Source: Variovorax sp. KK3 (GTDB lineage Bacteria; Pseudomonadota; Gammaproteobacteria; Burkholderiales; Burkholderiaceae_C). Taken from it: a DNA stretch of 55,756 nucleotides. Positions within the stretch are counted from its first letter, which is position 1. Each line of letters begins with the position of its first letter. Shown one piece after another: positions 8,568-17,009 of this stretch. The position numbers and the translations under genes are program-made. The DNA is taken from positions 1-55,756 of the forward strand of contig NZ_LYVO01000044.1 in NCBI RefSeq assembly GCF_001984055.1. Direction: 5' to 3'. The notes beneath the pieces are model-generated. The model was not told the DNA's origin and did not search any database. It was given only the letters and a program-made list of their open reading frames with translations.

Positions 8568-9812
8568 ATGCAGGCGGAGAACTCATCTTCCATCGTCGTG
8601 GTCGGCGGCGGCCATGCAGCCGGCCGCGCCATCGAGGCGCTGCGCGGCGCCGGCTTTGCGGGCCGCATCGCGCTGGTCGGCGACGAGAAGCAGCCGCCTT
8701 ACGAACGGCCCGCGTTGTCGAAGCAGCTCCTGAACGGCGAGGTCGAGTTCGACAGCCTGCTCGTGCGCCCCCGCGACTGGTACGCCGAGCAGGGCGTCGA
8801 ACTCGTGCTCGGCACGCGTGCCGAAGCCATCGACCGCCCCGCGCGCCGGGTGCTGCTGCGCGACGGGCGCGCCATCGCCTACGACCGACTGCTGCTGACC
8901 ACCGGCGCCCGCGCCCGACCCTTGACGGTGGCCGGTGCGAACCTCCCCGGCGTGCATGCGGTGCGCACCGTCGCGGACGCGCTCGCGCTGCGCGAACGCC
9001 TGCGGCCCGGTGCGCGCCTGCTGGTCGTCGGCGCCGGCTTGATCGGCCTGGAGGTGGCAGCCGTCGCTCGCGCGCGCGGCTGCGAGGTGGCCGTGCTGGA
9101 GGCGGGGCCGCACGCGCTGGGCCGTGTGACGCCGCCCGAGGTGGGGCGCATGTTCGAGCAGCTGCATGCCTCCTTCGGAACCGAAGTCCACGCCGGCACC
9201 CTGCTCACGCGGATCGACAAGCTGCGCGATGCGCAGCGCCTGGTCGCCACGAGCGCGGACGGCCGTCGATGGGAAGCCGATGCCATCGTTGCCGCCATCG
9301 GCGCCGTGCCCAACGACGAACTCGCAGCCAACGCCGGCCTGCGTGTCGACAACGGAATCCGCACCGACGAGTTCGGCCGCACCAGCGACCCCGCGATCTT
9401 CGCGGCGGGCGACGTCACGGCGCACTTCAATCCGTTGTTGGGCCGTCACCTGCGCTTGGAGACTTGGCAGAACGCGCAGAACCAGGCCATCGCGGTGGCC
9501 CGCGTGATGGCCGGTGGCGCGCAATCTCATTCCGAGGTGCCGTGGTTCTGGACCGACCAGTTCGGGCTCAACTTCCAGTCGGCCGGTGCGCCCATGGGTT
9601 GGGACGAGGTTCACTGGCGCCACGCGCCGGACGGCAAGCCTGCAGTCGTCTTCTATCTGCAGGATGGCGTGCTGGTGGGCGGCGCCACCTTCAACCAAGG
9701 CCGGCAGATGCGGCACCTCAAGCAGTTGATCGGGGTTCGAGCGCGCGTCGATGGACGGCGCTTGCAAGACCCTGGCACCGCGCTCGACCAGCTGGCCCGC
9801 ATGGTCGGCTGA
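8568..9812 (+). CDS. FAD-dependent ferredoxin reductase of the dioxygenase system
   Basis: The 414-residue protein is a rhodocoxin/putidaredoxin reductase-type flavoprotein. The FAD motif is VVVGGGHAAG near residue 9, the NAD motif is VVGAGLIGLEVAAVARARG in the middle, and the second FAD signature is FAAGDVTAHF. It also has the characteristic KQPPYERPALSKQLL stretch and the C-terminal reductase domain starting near VPWFWTDQFGLN. It transfers electrons from NADH to a [2Fe-2S] ferredoxin that serves the oxygenase. It closes the dioxygenase operon, 36 bases after the Bug gene. The matching ferredoxin is not encoded in the locus, so it must come from elsewhere or the reductase uses another partner. 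Confidence 0.9.
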   Translation: MQAENSSSIVVVGGGHAAGRAIEALRGAGFAGRIALVGDEKQPPYERPALSKQLLNGEVEFDSLLVRPRDWYAEQGVELVLGTRAEAIDRPARRVLLRDGRAIAYDRLLLTTGARARPLTVAGANLPGVHAVRTVADALALRERLRPGARLLVVGAGLIGLEVAAVARARGCEVAVLEAGPHALGRVTPPEVGRMFEQLHASFGTEVHAGTLLTRIDKLRDAQRLVATSADGRRWEADAIVAAIGAVPNDELAANAGLRVDNGIRTDEFGRTSDPAIFAAGDVTAHFNPLLGRHLRLETWQNAQNQAIAVARVMAGGAQSHSEVPWFWTDQFGLNFQSAGAPMGWDEVHWRHAPDGKPAVVFYLQDGVLVGGATFNQGRQMRHLKQLIGVRARVDGRRLQDPGTALDQLARMVG

Positions 9813-9946
9813 ATTCTTTCCGCCTCTTTGCCTTTTGCCCTTTTGCCCATTTCCTTCGGGCGCATGCTCCATATGCCTACGTGACGAACGCGGCCCGGCG
9901 CCAAGACTTCGGGGCATCGTCACCGACAAGCCGAAAGGACCCTCAC

Positions 9947-10315
9947 ATGGAGATACAACTCAACACCAGCAATGGCGTCGAGAACAAGGAAAGCCTGGAC
10001 CGCTGGGCCGACGAGCAGATCAGGCAGTCGTTCGACCGCTTCGCCGGCGACGTGACACGGGTGGAGGTTCACCTGAGCGACGAGAACCACGACAAGGGCG
10101 GCAGCAAGGACAAGCGCTGCGCGATGGAAGCCCGCGTGACGGGGCATCCGCCGGTGGCCGTGACGCAGCATGCACCGACCATCGACGAGGCCTTTCGCGG
10201 TGCCAGCGACAAGCTCAAGCGCGCGCTCGACAGCATGCTCGGCCGGCAGGAGCGGCGCCGCGATCGCGTGACGATTCGCAAGGACGGCGACGCGTTGGTG
10301 GAAGAGGCGGAATGA
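9947..10315 (+). CDS. HPF/RaiA family ribosome-associated protein
   Basis: This 122-residue protein has the pattern of the ribosome hibernation factor family (sigma-54 modulation/S30EA): an N-terminal beta strand, a helix SLDRWADEQIRQSFDRFAGD, the strand VTRVEVHLSDEN, a loop rich in Lys/Asp, then ARVTGHPPVAVTQHAPTIDEA and a final helix AFRGASDKLKRALDSML. Members bind the 30S subunit and silence ribosomes under stress. It lacks the C-terminal dimerisation domain of long HPF. The preceding 134-base gap contains a pyrimidine-rich stretch with repeated TTTTGCCC. The following gene starts 15 bases downstream, so the two may be co-transcribed. Confidence 0.75.
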   Translation: MEIQLNTSNGVENKESLDRWADEQIRQSFDRFAGDVTRVEVHLSDENHDKGGSKDKRCAMEARVTGHPPVAVTQHAPTIDEAFRGASDKLKRALDSMLGRQERRRDRVTIRKDGDALVEEAE

Positions 10316-10330
10316 GGGCCGCATCCACGA

Positions 10331-12520
10331 ATGCATGAGTCGCACGAATTCAAGTTCTTCCGTGCCGGCGGTGTCGACCAGGTCCTGATCCGGAACGGCG
10401 CCGACATCGCGCACATCGGCCAGCTAGACCAGAAGCTCTGGGTCGCGCTGGCCTGCCCGACGCGTGGCATCGAATTCGACAGCCGCACGCTCGACCTGAT
10501 CGACACCGACCACGATGGGCGCATTCGCCCGCCGGAGCTGATCGCGGCCTGCGAGTGGGCCTGCGCGCAGCTGCGCGAGCCCGACCTGCTGATCGAGGGC
10601 GGCGACAGCATCGCCATCGATGCGCTGCCCGAGACAGGCAGCGAAGCCGGTGGCGATGGCATCTCGCTGGCCGAAGAAGCGCGCCGCGTGCTGTGCCTGC
10701 TCGACAAGACCGAGGCCAGCGCCATCGCATTGGCCGACGTCACCCGGCGCAGCGACATGCTCGCCGCCATGCGCTTCAACGGCGACGGCGTCGTCACGCC
10801 CGAGACCACCCATGACGACGCCGTACGCCGCACGCTGAGGCACATCGCCGACTCGCACGGCATCGTGAAAGACCGCAACGGCCACGACGGCATCGACCGC
10901 GTGCGCGCCAAGGCCTTCTTCGCGGAAGCCGAAGCCATGCGCGCGTGGCAAGCCGGGGAAGGCAGCACGGCCTGCGCGGGCGGACACATGCTGGAAGCCG
11001 CCGAGGCCGTGAATGCCGTGCGCGAGAAGGTCGAGGACTTCTTCGCCCGCTGCCGCCTGGCCGCCTACGACATGCAGGCCGTACCCGCGCTCAATGCGTC
11101 GCCCGAAACCTACGAAACGCTGGCCGCGCTCGAACTCACGATCGACAACCAGCGCATCGCGGCGCTGCCGCTGGCGCCCATCGCGCCGGGCCGTACGTTG
11201 CCGCTGCGCAGCGGCATGAACCCGGCCTGGGCCGGTCCCCTGGCGCGCTTGCGCGACAAGGCGGTCACGCCGCTGCTCGGCATGGTGGACGAGGACGCGG
11301 GCCAGATCGACGAAGACGCCTGGAAGGAATTGCAGCATCGCGTCGCGTCGTGCCAAGCCTGGCTCGCGGCGAAGCCCGTGTCGGCGCTGTCGAAGCTGGA
11401 CGCCGCGACCATCGACGCGCTATTGGCGACGCAACCCGCGCTGATGGCGCTGATCGACGAGGACGAGCAGGCCGAGCCGCACAACGCGCGGCTGCGCGAC
11501 CTGGAGAAGCTGCTTCGCTTCAAACGCGACTTGCGCCGGCTGCTGGAGAACTTCGTTTCATTCAAGGCCTTCTACCGCCGCGAGGGCGCGATCTTCCAGG
11601 CCGGCACGCTCTACCTCGACAGCCGCAGCTGCGACCTGACGGTGCGCGTGGAAGACGTCAAGCAGCACGCGGTGCTCGCGGGCCTGGCGAAGACCTGCCT
11701 GGCCTACTGCGAGTGCCGACGCGGCAGCGAGAAGATGAACATCGTCGCCGCCTTCACCGCGGGTGACGTCGACTTCCTCTTCGCGGGCCGCAACGGCGTG
11801 TTCTACGACCGCCAGGGCCGCGACTGGGATGCGACCATCTCGCGCCTGATCGAGAACGCGACCAGCGTCGCGCAGGCTTTTTTCTCGCCCTACAAGAAGT
11901 TCGTTCGCATGATCGAGGAGCAGGTCGCCAAGCGCGCAGCCGCCAGCGAGGCCAACGCCACTGGTTCGCTCGGCACGCTGGCCAGCACGCTCGCGACCGC
12001 CGACAAGGCGCCCGCGCCGGGCGTCGCGCCCGCCGCCACCGCGCGCCTGCCCGGCAGCCGTGTCGACGTGGGCACGGTGGCGGCGATCGGTGTGGCCATG
12101 GGGAGCATCAGCGCCGTGCTGGTCGCGCTGTTCAGCAAGTTCATCGACCTGGGGCAATGGATTCCGTTCGCGATCGCGGGCATGGTCATCGCCATCTCCG
12201 GCCCCAGCATGCTGATCGCCTGGCTCAAGCTGCGCCAGCGCAGCCTGGGGCCGATCCTCGACGCCAGCGGCTGGGCCATCAATGGCCGCATGAAGGTCAA
12301 CGTGCGGCTCGGTGCCTCGCTGTCGAAGACGGCGCAGATACCGCGGCAGGCCTTGCGCGTGCTGCGCGACCCCTACGCCGAACGCCGCGGCATGGCGGGC
12401 GCGCTCGCCGCACTGGTGCTGGTTGCAGTGGCCGCAGTGCTGGCATGGCAGCTCGACCTGCTCGACGAGCGGCTGCCGCCGCGGCTGCAGCACACGCCGC
12501 CGACGATGCAGGGCAGTTGA
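10331..12520 (+). CDS. Large uncharacterised EF-hand and membrane-anchored protein
   Basis: I do not recognise a named family for this 729-residue protein. A canonical 12-residue EF-hand loop is visible at 58-69 (Asp58, Asp60, Asp62, Gly63, Ile65, Glu69), and two degenerate loops with a DG core follow near FNGDGVVTPE and RNGHDGID. The middle part is soluble and rich in charged helices. A linker rich in Ala and Pro leads to three predicted membrane segments at roughly 579-602, 610-634 and 688-709. It could be a calcium-responsive inner-membrane protein. The gene lies 15 bases after the HPF-like gene and ends 10 bases before a convergent gene. Confidence 0.7.
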   Translation: MHESHEFKFFRAGGVDQVLIRNGADIAHIGQLDQKLWVALACPTRGIEFDSRTLDLIDTDHDGRIRPPELIAACEWACAQLREPDLLIEGGDSIAIDALPETGSEAGGDGISLAEEARRVLCLLDKTEASAIALADVTRRSDMLAAMRFNGDGVVTPETTHDDAVRRTLRHIADSHGIVKDRNGHDGIDRVRAKAFFAEAEAMRAWQAGEGSTACAGGHMLEAAEAVNAVREKVEDFFARCRLAAYDMQAVPALNASPETYETLAALELTIDNQRIAALPLAPIAPGRTLPLRSGMNPAWAGPLARLRDKAVTPLLGMVDEDAGQIDEDAWKELQHRVASCQAWLAAKPVSALSKLDAATIDALLATQPALMALIDEDEQAEPHNARLRDLEKLLRFKRDLRRLLENFVSFKAFYRREGAIFQAGTLYLDSRSCDLTVRVEDVKQHAVLAGLAKTCLAYCECRRGSEKMNIVAAFTAGDVDFLFAGRNGVFYDRQGRDWDATISRLIENATSVAQAFFSPYKKFVRMIEEQVAKRAAASEANATGSLGTLASTLATADKAPAPGVAPAATARLPGSRVDVGTVAAIGVAMGSISAVLVALFSKFIDLGQWIPFAIAGMVIAISGPSMLIAWLKLRQRSLGPILDASGWAINGRMKVNVRLGASLSKTAQIPRQALRVLRDPYAERRGMAGALAALVLVAVAAVLAWQLDLLDERLPPRLQHTPPTMQGS

Positions 12521-12530
12521 ACGGCCCAGC

Positions 12531-13517
12531 CTACTGGACCACCTTGTCGGCTCGGGTCAACAACGACCGCGGGATCGGATAGCCGAGCCGCTTGGATGTG
12601 TCCAGATTGACCAGCAACTCGAAGCTCGTCGGCTGCTCGATCGGCAGGTCGGCGGGCCGGGCGCCCTTCAGGATGCGGTCGACGTAGCGTGCCCCGTCCT
12701 TGCCCTCGGTACCGTAGCCGGGGCCGTAGGCCATGAGGCAGCCGTTCTCGGCGTAGTCGCTGCGCGCGCAGATGGTCGGCAGCCGGTTTTCGATCGCCAG
12801 CTCGGCGATCAGCTTCTGGTTCGAGTTGGCGATGGGGTTCAGCGTGACCCACACGGCATGGTTGCCCGCCTTCACGGCCGCCTTGAACGCGGCCGAGTAG
12901 GCCGCGGCGCTGCTCGCCTCCATCGAGTACAGCTCCAGGCCCAGTTGCTTCGCCGGCTGCTGGCTGGCCTCCCACTGCGGGATGGAGCCGGGCGCCTTCG
13001 GGTCCCACAGCACGGCCACCTTCACCAGCTTGGGATTGGTCTCCTTGAGGATCTCGAGCCGCTTGCCGGTGAGGATGGCCGCCACGTTGGTGACCCCGGT
13101 CGCGTTGCTGCCGGGCCGCGCGAGGCTCTGCGCCAGCCCGGTGCTGATGGGATCGGTGACGCCCATGAAGACGATCGGCACGCTCGACGTCGTCTTCTTC
13201 GCAGCCTGCGCCGCGTTCGAGGTGACGGCCACGAGCACGTCGATCTGCAGCGCGATCAGGTCGGCGGCGTGGGTTTGCAGGCGGGTCAAGTCCTGGCTTT
13301 CGTGACGGTAGTCGATCTGGATGCTCTGCCCTTCGACGTAGCCCAGGTCGTGAAGCCCCTTCTTGAAGGCTTCCAGGCGCGGGGCGTCGGCCGCGGCGGT
13401 GACGGCTGCAAGGTAGCCGATGCGCGGCACCTTGCCGGCGTGCTGCTGCGCCGGCGCGGGCATGGCCGCCGAGAGCAACACCGAGCTGAGAAACAACCGA
13501 AAGAACCTGCTGCGCAT
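12531..13517 (-). CDS. ABC transporter substrate-binding protein (TrpX/YtrR-like, PF04392 type)
   Basis: The 328-residue protein has a signal peptide (MRSRFFRLFLSSVLLSAAMP, cleavage near APA-QQ) and the family opening RIGYLAAVT...LEAFKKGLHDLGYVEGQ. It also has the motifs IVFMGVTDPISTGLAQSLARPG and TGVTN. PF04392 proteins bind small ligands such as amino acids in the periplasm. The start ATG (13517) has a very good ribosome site, AGGAGGTG. Many Burkholderiales carry such binding proteins without a local permease, and none is encoded here. It is convergent with the EF-hand gene and lies downstream of the IclR gene on the same strand, with about 86 bases between them. Confidence 0.85.
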   Translation of the reverse strand: MRSRFFRLFLSSVLLSAAMPAPAQQHAGKVPRIGYLAAVTAAADAPRLEAFKKGLHDLGYVEGQSIQIDYRHESQDLTRLQTHAADLIALQIDVLVAVTSNAAQAAKKTTSSVPIVFMGVTDPISTGLAQSLARPGSNATGVTNVAAILTGKRLEILKETNPKLVKVAVLWDPKAPGSIPQWEASQQPAKQLGLELYSMEASSAAAYSAAFKAAVKAGNHAVWVTLNPIANSNQKLIAELAIENRLPTICARSDYAENGCLMAYGPGYGTEGKDGARYVDRILKGARPADLPIEQPTSFELLVNLDTSKRLGYPIPRSLLTRADKVVQ

Positions 13518-13603
13518 CGGCACCTCCTGGTGGCCGGATCGTAGTGCAAAGCGCATTGTGGGCCGCGCCGATCCAGGGGTCTTGAACCGTTGCGACATCG
13601 TCG

Positions 13604-14392
13604 TCAGTCGGCGTTGAGCCGCACGCGGGCCAGCGCCGAGGCCGCCGGCCGGCGGCCACCGAGCGCATACGCGACGTCGTTCGCCGCAGCAACGACGGCC
13701 TCGCCGAGCGACTGCAGCTTGGTCTTGCGAAAGCGCTCCGACGGCCCGGACACGCCGAGCGCGGCGATCACCGAGCCTCGCGCATCCTTGATGGGCGCGG
13801 CCACGCCCCAGACGTTGTCGCGCCACTCGGCACGGTTCACGGCCCAGCCCTGCTCGCGCACCTTGCGCAACTCGCGCAGGAAGGCGTCGGGGTCGGTGAT
13901 GGTGTGATCGGTGTGGCGGCGCAGCCGGCCCGCGATCTCCTGCAGCAGGCCGCCGCCGCTGAACGCGAGCTGGGCCTTGCCGGTCGCCACGCAGTAGGCC
14001 GGCGCGCGGCCGCCGATCTGGGTGTAGGCCCGCACGGGATTGGGGCTGTCGACCTTGTGGACGTAGACCACCTCGGAGCCGTCGAGCACCGACAGGTGCA
14101 CGCTTTCGGCGGTGGCGCTCATCAGCGCCTCCATCTGTCGCTCCGCGTGGCGCCGCAGGTCGAGCTTGCCCAGCACCGCCGACCCCAGTTCCCACAGCTT
14201 GATCGAGGCCGTGTAGTGGCCGCTGTCTTCGTCGCGCAGCACGAAGTGCGTTTCGACCAGCGCGAGCATGAGGCGGTGGACGTTGCTCTTGACCATCCCG
14301 AGCTCGCGGCCGATCTGCGTGAGGTTCAGCGGCCGGTCGCTGCGCGACAGCAGCTCAAGCACCGCCAGGCCTTTCAGGAGCGTGTTGTTCAT
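13604..14392 (-). CDS. IclR family transcriptional regulator, divergent from the thiol dioxygenase operon
   Basis: The 262-residue protein has the IclR winged helix (GLAVLELLSRSDRPLNLTQI, then REL..VKSNVHRLMLAL) and an effector domain with ESVHLSVLDGSEVVYVHKVD, followed by RAYTQIGGRAPAYCVATGKA, the typical ligand-pocket sequence. Its start is 56 bases from the start of the divergent CoA-transferase gene. That intergenic space contains repeated GTTCC/GGAAC half-sites, so it most likely represses or activates the operon at 14449-17360 and itself. Confidence 0.9.
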   Translation of the reverse strand: MNNTLLKGLAVLELLSRSDRPLNLTQIGRELGMVKSNVHRLMLALVETHFVLRDEDSGHYTASIKLWELGSAVLGKLDLRRHAERQMEALMSATAESVHLSVLDGSEVVYVHKVDSPNPVRAYTQIGGRAPAYCVATGKAQLAFSGGGLLQEIAGRLRRHTDHTITDPDAFLRELRKVREQGWAVNRAEWRDNVWGVAAPIKDARGSVIAALGVSGPSERFRKTKLQSLGEAVVAAANDVAYALGGRRPAASALARVRLNAD

Positions 14393-14430
14393 GTTCCGAA
14401 ATGTAGAACCTTTGCGGCGCTTTGTGGAAC
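14393..14430. promoter_or_regulatory. Candidate IclR operator in the divergent promoter
   Basis: The 56-base gap between the IclR gene and the CoA-transferase gene contains GTTCC (14393-14397), AGAAC (14405-14409) and GGAAC (14426-14430). The first two form an imperfect inverted pair with a 7-base centre, which is close to the size of operators bound by IclR proteins. Assignment to the adjacent regulator is inferred from position only. Confidence 0.45.
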
Positions 14431-14448
14431 TTCTTATCGTTCGTCTCC

Positions 14449-15639
14449 ATGACCGATGAAGTTGATCAGGCGGCAGTGCCGCACTTCGCCCACCGCCCGC
14501 TGGCCGGCGTTCGCGTCGTCGAGTTTTGTTCGACGGCCGCAGGGCCGTTCTGCGCGATGCTGCTCGGCGACATGGGCGCCGACGTGGTGAAGGTGGAGCC
14601 GCCCGACGGCGACGGCTTGCGCCAGTGGCCGCCGATCACCGAAGGCTTCAGCGAGAACTTCGCCTCGGTCAACCGCAACAAGCGCTCGGTCGCGCTCGAC
14701 CTCAAGGACCCGGCCGGCGTGGCACTGGCCCGCAAGCTCGTGCTCGATGCCGACGTGCTGGTCGAGAACAACCGGCCCGGCGTGATGGACCGTCTCGGCC
14801 TGGGCTACGCGCAGCTCGAGGCGCAGCATCCGAAGCTGGTGTACTGCTCCATCTCGGCCTTCGGCCAGTCCGGCCCGCGCGCCAAGGAAGGTGGCTTCGA
14901 CCTGACCATCCAGGCCGCCAGCGGCGTGATGAGCGTCACGGGCGAGGAGGGCGGCGCGCCCGTCAAGTGCGGCGTGCCCGTGGCCGACTTCGCCTCGGGC
15001 CTCTACGGTGCCTACGCCATCGCGGCCGCGCTGGCTGCCGTGCGCAGCGGCGCCGGCGGCGTTCACATCGACGTGCCGATGTTCGGATGCACCCTCGCCA
15101 TCGCGGCGCTGCAGACCAGCGAGTTCTTCGGCACCGGGCGTAATCCGCGCCGCCTGGGCTCGGCGCATCCTCGCAACGCACCGTACCGCGCCTTCGAGGC
15201 GGCCGACGGCTACTTCGCCATCGCGGCCGGCAACCAGCAGCTGTGGCTGCGCGTGCTGGAGGTGGTGGGCCTGCCGCGCCTGGCCGACGATGCGCGCTTC
15301 AAGAGCACGCTCCTGCGGGCCACGAACCAGGAGGCGCTGAAACCGATCCTGGAAGAGGTGTTCCGCACGCGCCCGGTCGCGCACTGGCTGTCGGTCTTCG
15401 CCGAGGCGGGTGTGCCGCATTCGGGCATCAACAGCTACGAGCAGGCGCTCGACGATCCACAGGTGCATGCGATGCAATGGGTGCAGGAACTGGTGCTGCC
15501 CAACGGCGTGCGCACGCGCACCTTCGGATCGCCCTTGCGCTTCGACGGCCAGGGCTCGCCGGTGCATCGCGGCCCGCCGCACCTGGGCGAGCACACGGAA
15601 GAGATCGCTGCGCAGTACGCGCCGGAGGGGCGCGCATGA
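14449..15639 (+). CDS. CaiB/BaiF family CoA-transferase
   Basis: The 396-residue protein is a class III (family III) CoA-transferase. It has the hallmark opening LAGVRVVEFCSTAAGPFCAM, the LLGDMGADVVKVEPP motif, NRNKRSVALDLK, and the catalytic Asp151 in EGGFDLTIQAASG. It moves CoA between an acyl-CoA donor and a free carboxylic acid. The start at 14449 leaves a short leader with the IclR sites. The stop overlaps the next start (ATGA), so it is translationally coupled to the thiol dioxygenase. That pairing suggests it activates a sulfinate acid formed by the dioxygenase; this is inference. Confidence 0.9.
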   Translation: MTDEVDQAAVPHFAHRPLAGVRVVEFCSTAAGPFCAMLLGDMGADVVKVEPPDGDGLRQWPPITEGFSENFASVNRNKRSVALDLKDPAGVALARKLVLDADVLVENNRPGVMDRLGLGYAQLEAQHPKLVYCSISAFGQSGPRAKEGGFDLTIQAASGVMSVTGEEGGAPVKCGVPVADFASGLYGAYAIAAALAAVRSGAGGVHIDVPMFGCTLAIAALQTSEFFGTGRNPRRLGSAHPRNAPYRAFEAADGYFAIAAGNQQLWLRVLEVVGLPRLADDARFKSTLLRATNQEALKPILEEVFRTRPVAHWLSVFAEAGVPHSGINSYEQALDDPQVHAMQWVQELVLPNGVRTRTFGSPLRFDGQGSPVHRGPPHLGEHTEEIAAQYAPEGRA

Positions 15640-16202
15640 CCGCGAAGCTCGCGCATTTCGTCGGCCGCGTCGAGGCCGCGCTCGGCGACGGTGCCGATGA
15701 AGCGACGGTGCTGGCTGCCGTGCGCAGCGCGATGAGTGAACTCGTCGCGGACGACGACTGGCTGCCCGAGGCAGCAGCGCAGCCGCATCCCGTTCATTAC
15801 CAGCAGTTCCTGCTGCACAAGGACCCGGCCGCGCGCTTCTCGGTCGTGAGTTTCGTCTGGGGCCCCGGCCAGAAGACGCCGATCCACGACCACACGGTGT
15901 GGGGCGTGATCGGCATGCTGCGCGGCAGCGAGCTGTCGCAGGGTTTCGCGAAGTCGGCCGATGGCATGACACCCGAAGGCCAGATCGAGCGCCTGCAGCC
16001 CGGCGACGTGGTCGCCGTGTCGCCGGCGATCGGCGACATCCACCAGGTCTGCAATGCCTTCGACGACAAGGTGTCGATCAGCATCCACGCCTACGGCGCC
16101 GACATCGGCCAGGTGCGCCGGCACGTGTTCGATCCGGTGACCGGCGTCGCCAAGGAATTCGTATCGGGATACAGCGGCGTCGCGGCTGGCGCGCGCCCAT
16201 GA
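15636..16202 (+). CDS. Thiol dioxygenase, 3-mercaptopropionate/cysteine dioxygenase type
   Basis: This 188-residue cupin has the iron ligands His84 and His86 in PIHDHTVWG and His136 in GDIHQV, with the outer-sphere Ser149-x-His151-x-Tyr153 triad in SISIHAYGA. The stretch YQQFLLH (55-61) has Gln where Arg-type cysteine dioxygenases have Arg, which points to the Gln-type group that includes bacterial 3-mercaptopropionate dioxygenase (Mdo). The reaction adds O2 to a thiol to give a sulfinic acid. It overlaps the CoA-transferase and the following enoyl-CoA hydratase genes by four bases each, a tight operon. Variovorax is known to degrade 3-mercaptopropionate through Mdo and a class III CoA-transferase. 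Confidence 0.82.
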   Translation: MTAKLAHFVGRVEAALGDGADEATVLAAVRSAMSELVADDDWLPEAAAQPHPVHYQQFLLHKDPAARFSVVSFVWGPGQKTPIHDHTVWGVIGMLRGSELSQGFAKSADGMTPEGQIERLQPGDVVAVSPAIGDIHQVCNAFDDKVSISIHAYGADIGQVRRHVFDPVTGVAKEFVSGYSGVAAGARP

Positions 16203-16948
16203 GTGCGGCCGAATCCACGCTGGTCGTCGAAGGACGAAGCTGGCGCGTCGTGCTCGATCGGCCGCAGCAGGGCAACGCCCTGTCGAACCGCCTGGTGCGC
16301 GAGCTCGACGAGGTCTTCGAGCGCGCAAGCCGCGAGGACGTGCAGGCGTTGATCCTCGAAGGGCGAGGGCGCCACTTCTGCACCGGCTTCGACCTCTCGA
16401 GCCTGGCGACGGAGTCCGACGATTCGTTGCTGGCTCGCTTCGTCCGCATCGAACTGCTGCTTCAACGCGTGGCGCGCGCGCCCTTTCTCACGGTGGCCGT
16501 GGCGCGCGGCCGCGCCATGGGTGCGGGCGCCGATCTGTTCGCCGCCTGCCGGCTGCGGCTGGCAGGCGCCGATGCAAGCTTCGCGTTCCCGGGTGCACGC
16601 GGCTTCGGCCTCGTGCTCGGCACGCGCCGGCTGGCGGCATTGGTCGGCGTGCCGATGGCGTTGCGTTGGGTCGAAAGCGCCTGCGCCGTGTCGGCGGCCG
16701 AGGCCCGCGACGCGGGACTCGCGAGCGAACTGGCCGATGTACCCGAGCAATGCGCGAAGCATGTGGCCGATGCGCTCGCCGTTCCAGCGCCGGTGCGCCT
16801 CGCACTGCAGTCGGCGTCGGAGCCCGACGCCGCGCGGCATGACGCAGACGATCTGGCATCTCTCGTGCGTTCGGCCGCCGCCCCGGGCCTGCGCGATCGC
16901 ATCGCGGCCTATGTGGCGCGGTCCGCCGCGGCGCGCCGGCCGGCGTGA
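16199..16948 (+). CDS. Enoyl-CoA hydratase/isomerase family protein
   Basis: The 249-residue protein has the crotonase fold: VVLDRPQQGNALSNRLVREL at the start, the oxyanion region GRGRHFCTGFDLSSL and the second glycine motif GRAMGAGADLFAACRLR. The usual catalytic Glu positions are not obvious, since the region PGARGFGLVLGTRRLAALVG lacks the canonical E-E pair, so it may be a divergent hydrolase, isomerase or desulfinase-like crotonase. It begins by ATGA overlap with the thiol dioxygenase gene. Its likely substrate is the CoA thioester produced by the CoA-transferase. Confidence 0.8.
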   Translation: MSAAESTLVVEGRSWRVVLDRPQQGNALSNRLVRELDEVFERASREDVQALILEGRGRHFCTGFDLSSLATESDDSLLARFVRIELLLQRVARAPFLTVAVARGRAMGAGADLFAACRLRLAGADASFAFPGARGFGLVLGTRRLAALVGVPMALRWVESACAVSAAEARDAGLASELADVPEQCAKHVADALAVPAPVRLALQSASEPDAARHDADDLASLVRSAAAPGLRDRIAAYVARSAAARRPA

Positions 16949-17009
16949 CCGCGATCGCTTTTCGCGCATCCACTTTCAATTTCACCTTCACACCTTCAAA
17001 GGAGTCTCG

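Noticed and set aside
9833..9857. Repeated TTTTGCCC units before the HPF-like gene
   Set aside because: Only two to three short, imperfect copies are present; they do not form a structured array and may be chance in a pyrimidine-rich leader.
7658..9946. Long open frame through the Bug receptor and ferredoxin reductase genes that runs into the HPF-like gene
   Set aside because: Only its last 122 codons (from 9947) match a family. The upstream part is low-complexity shadow sequence of the two real genes.
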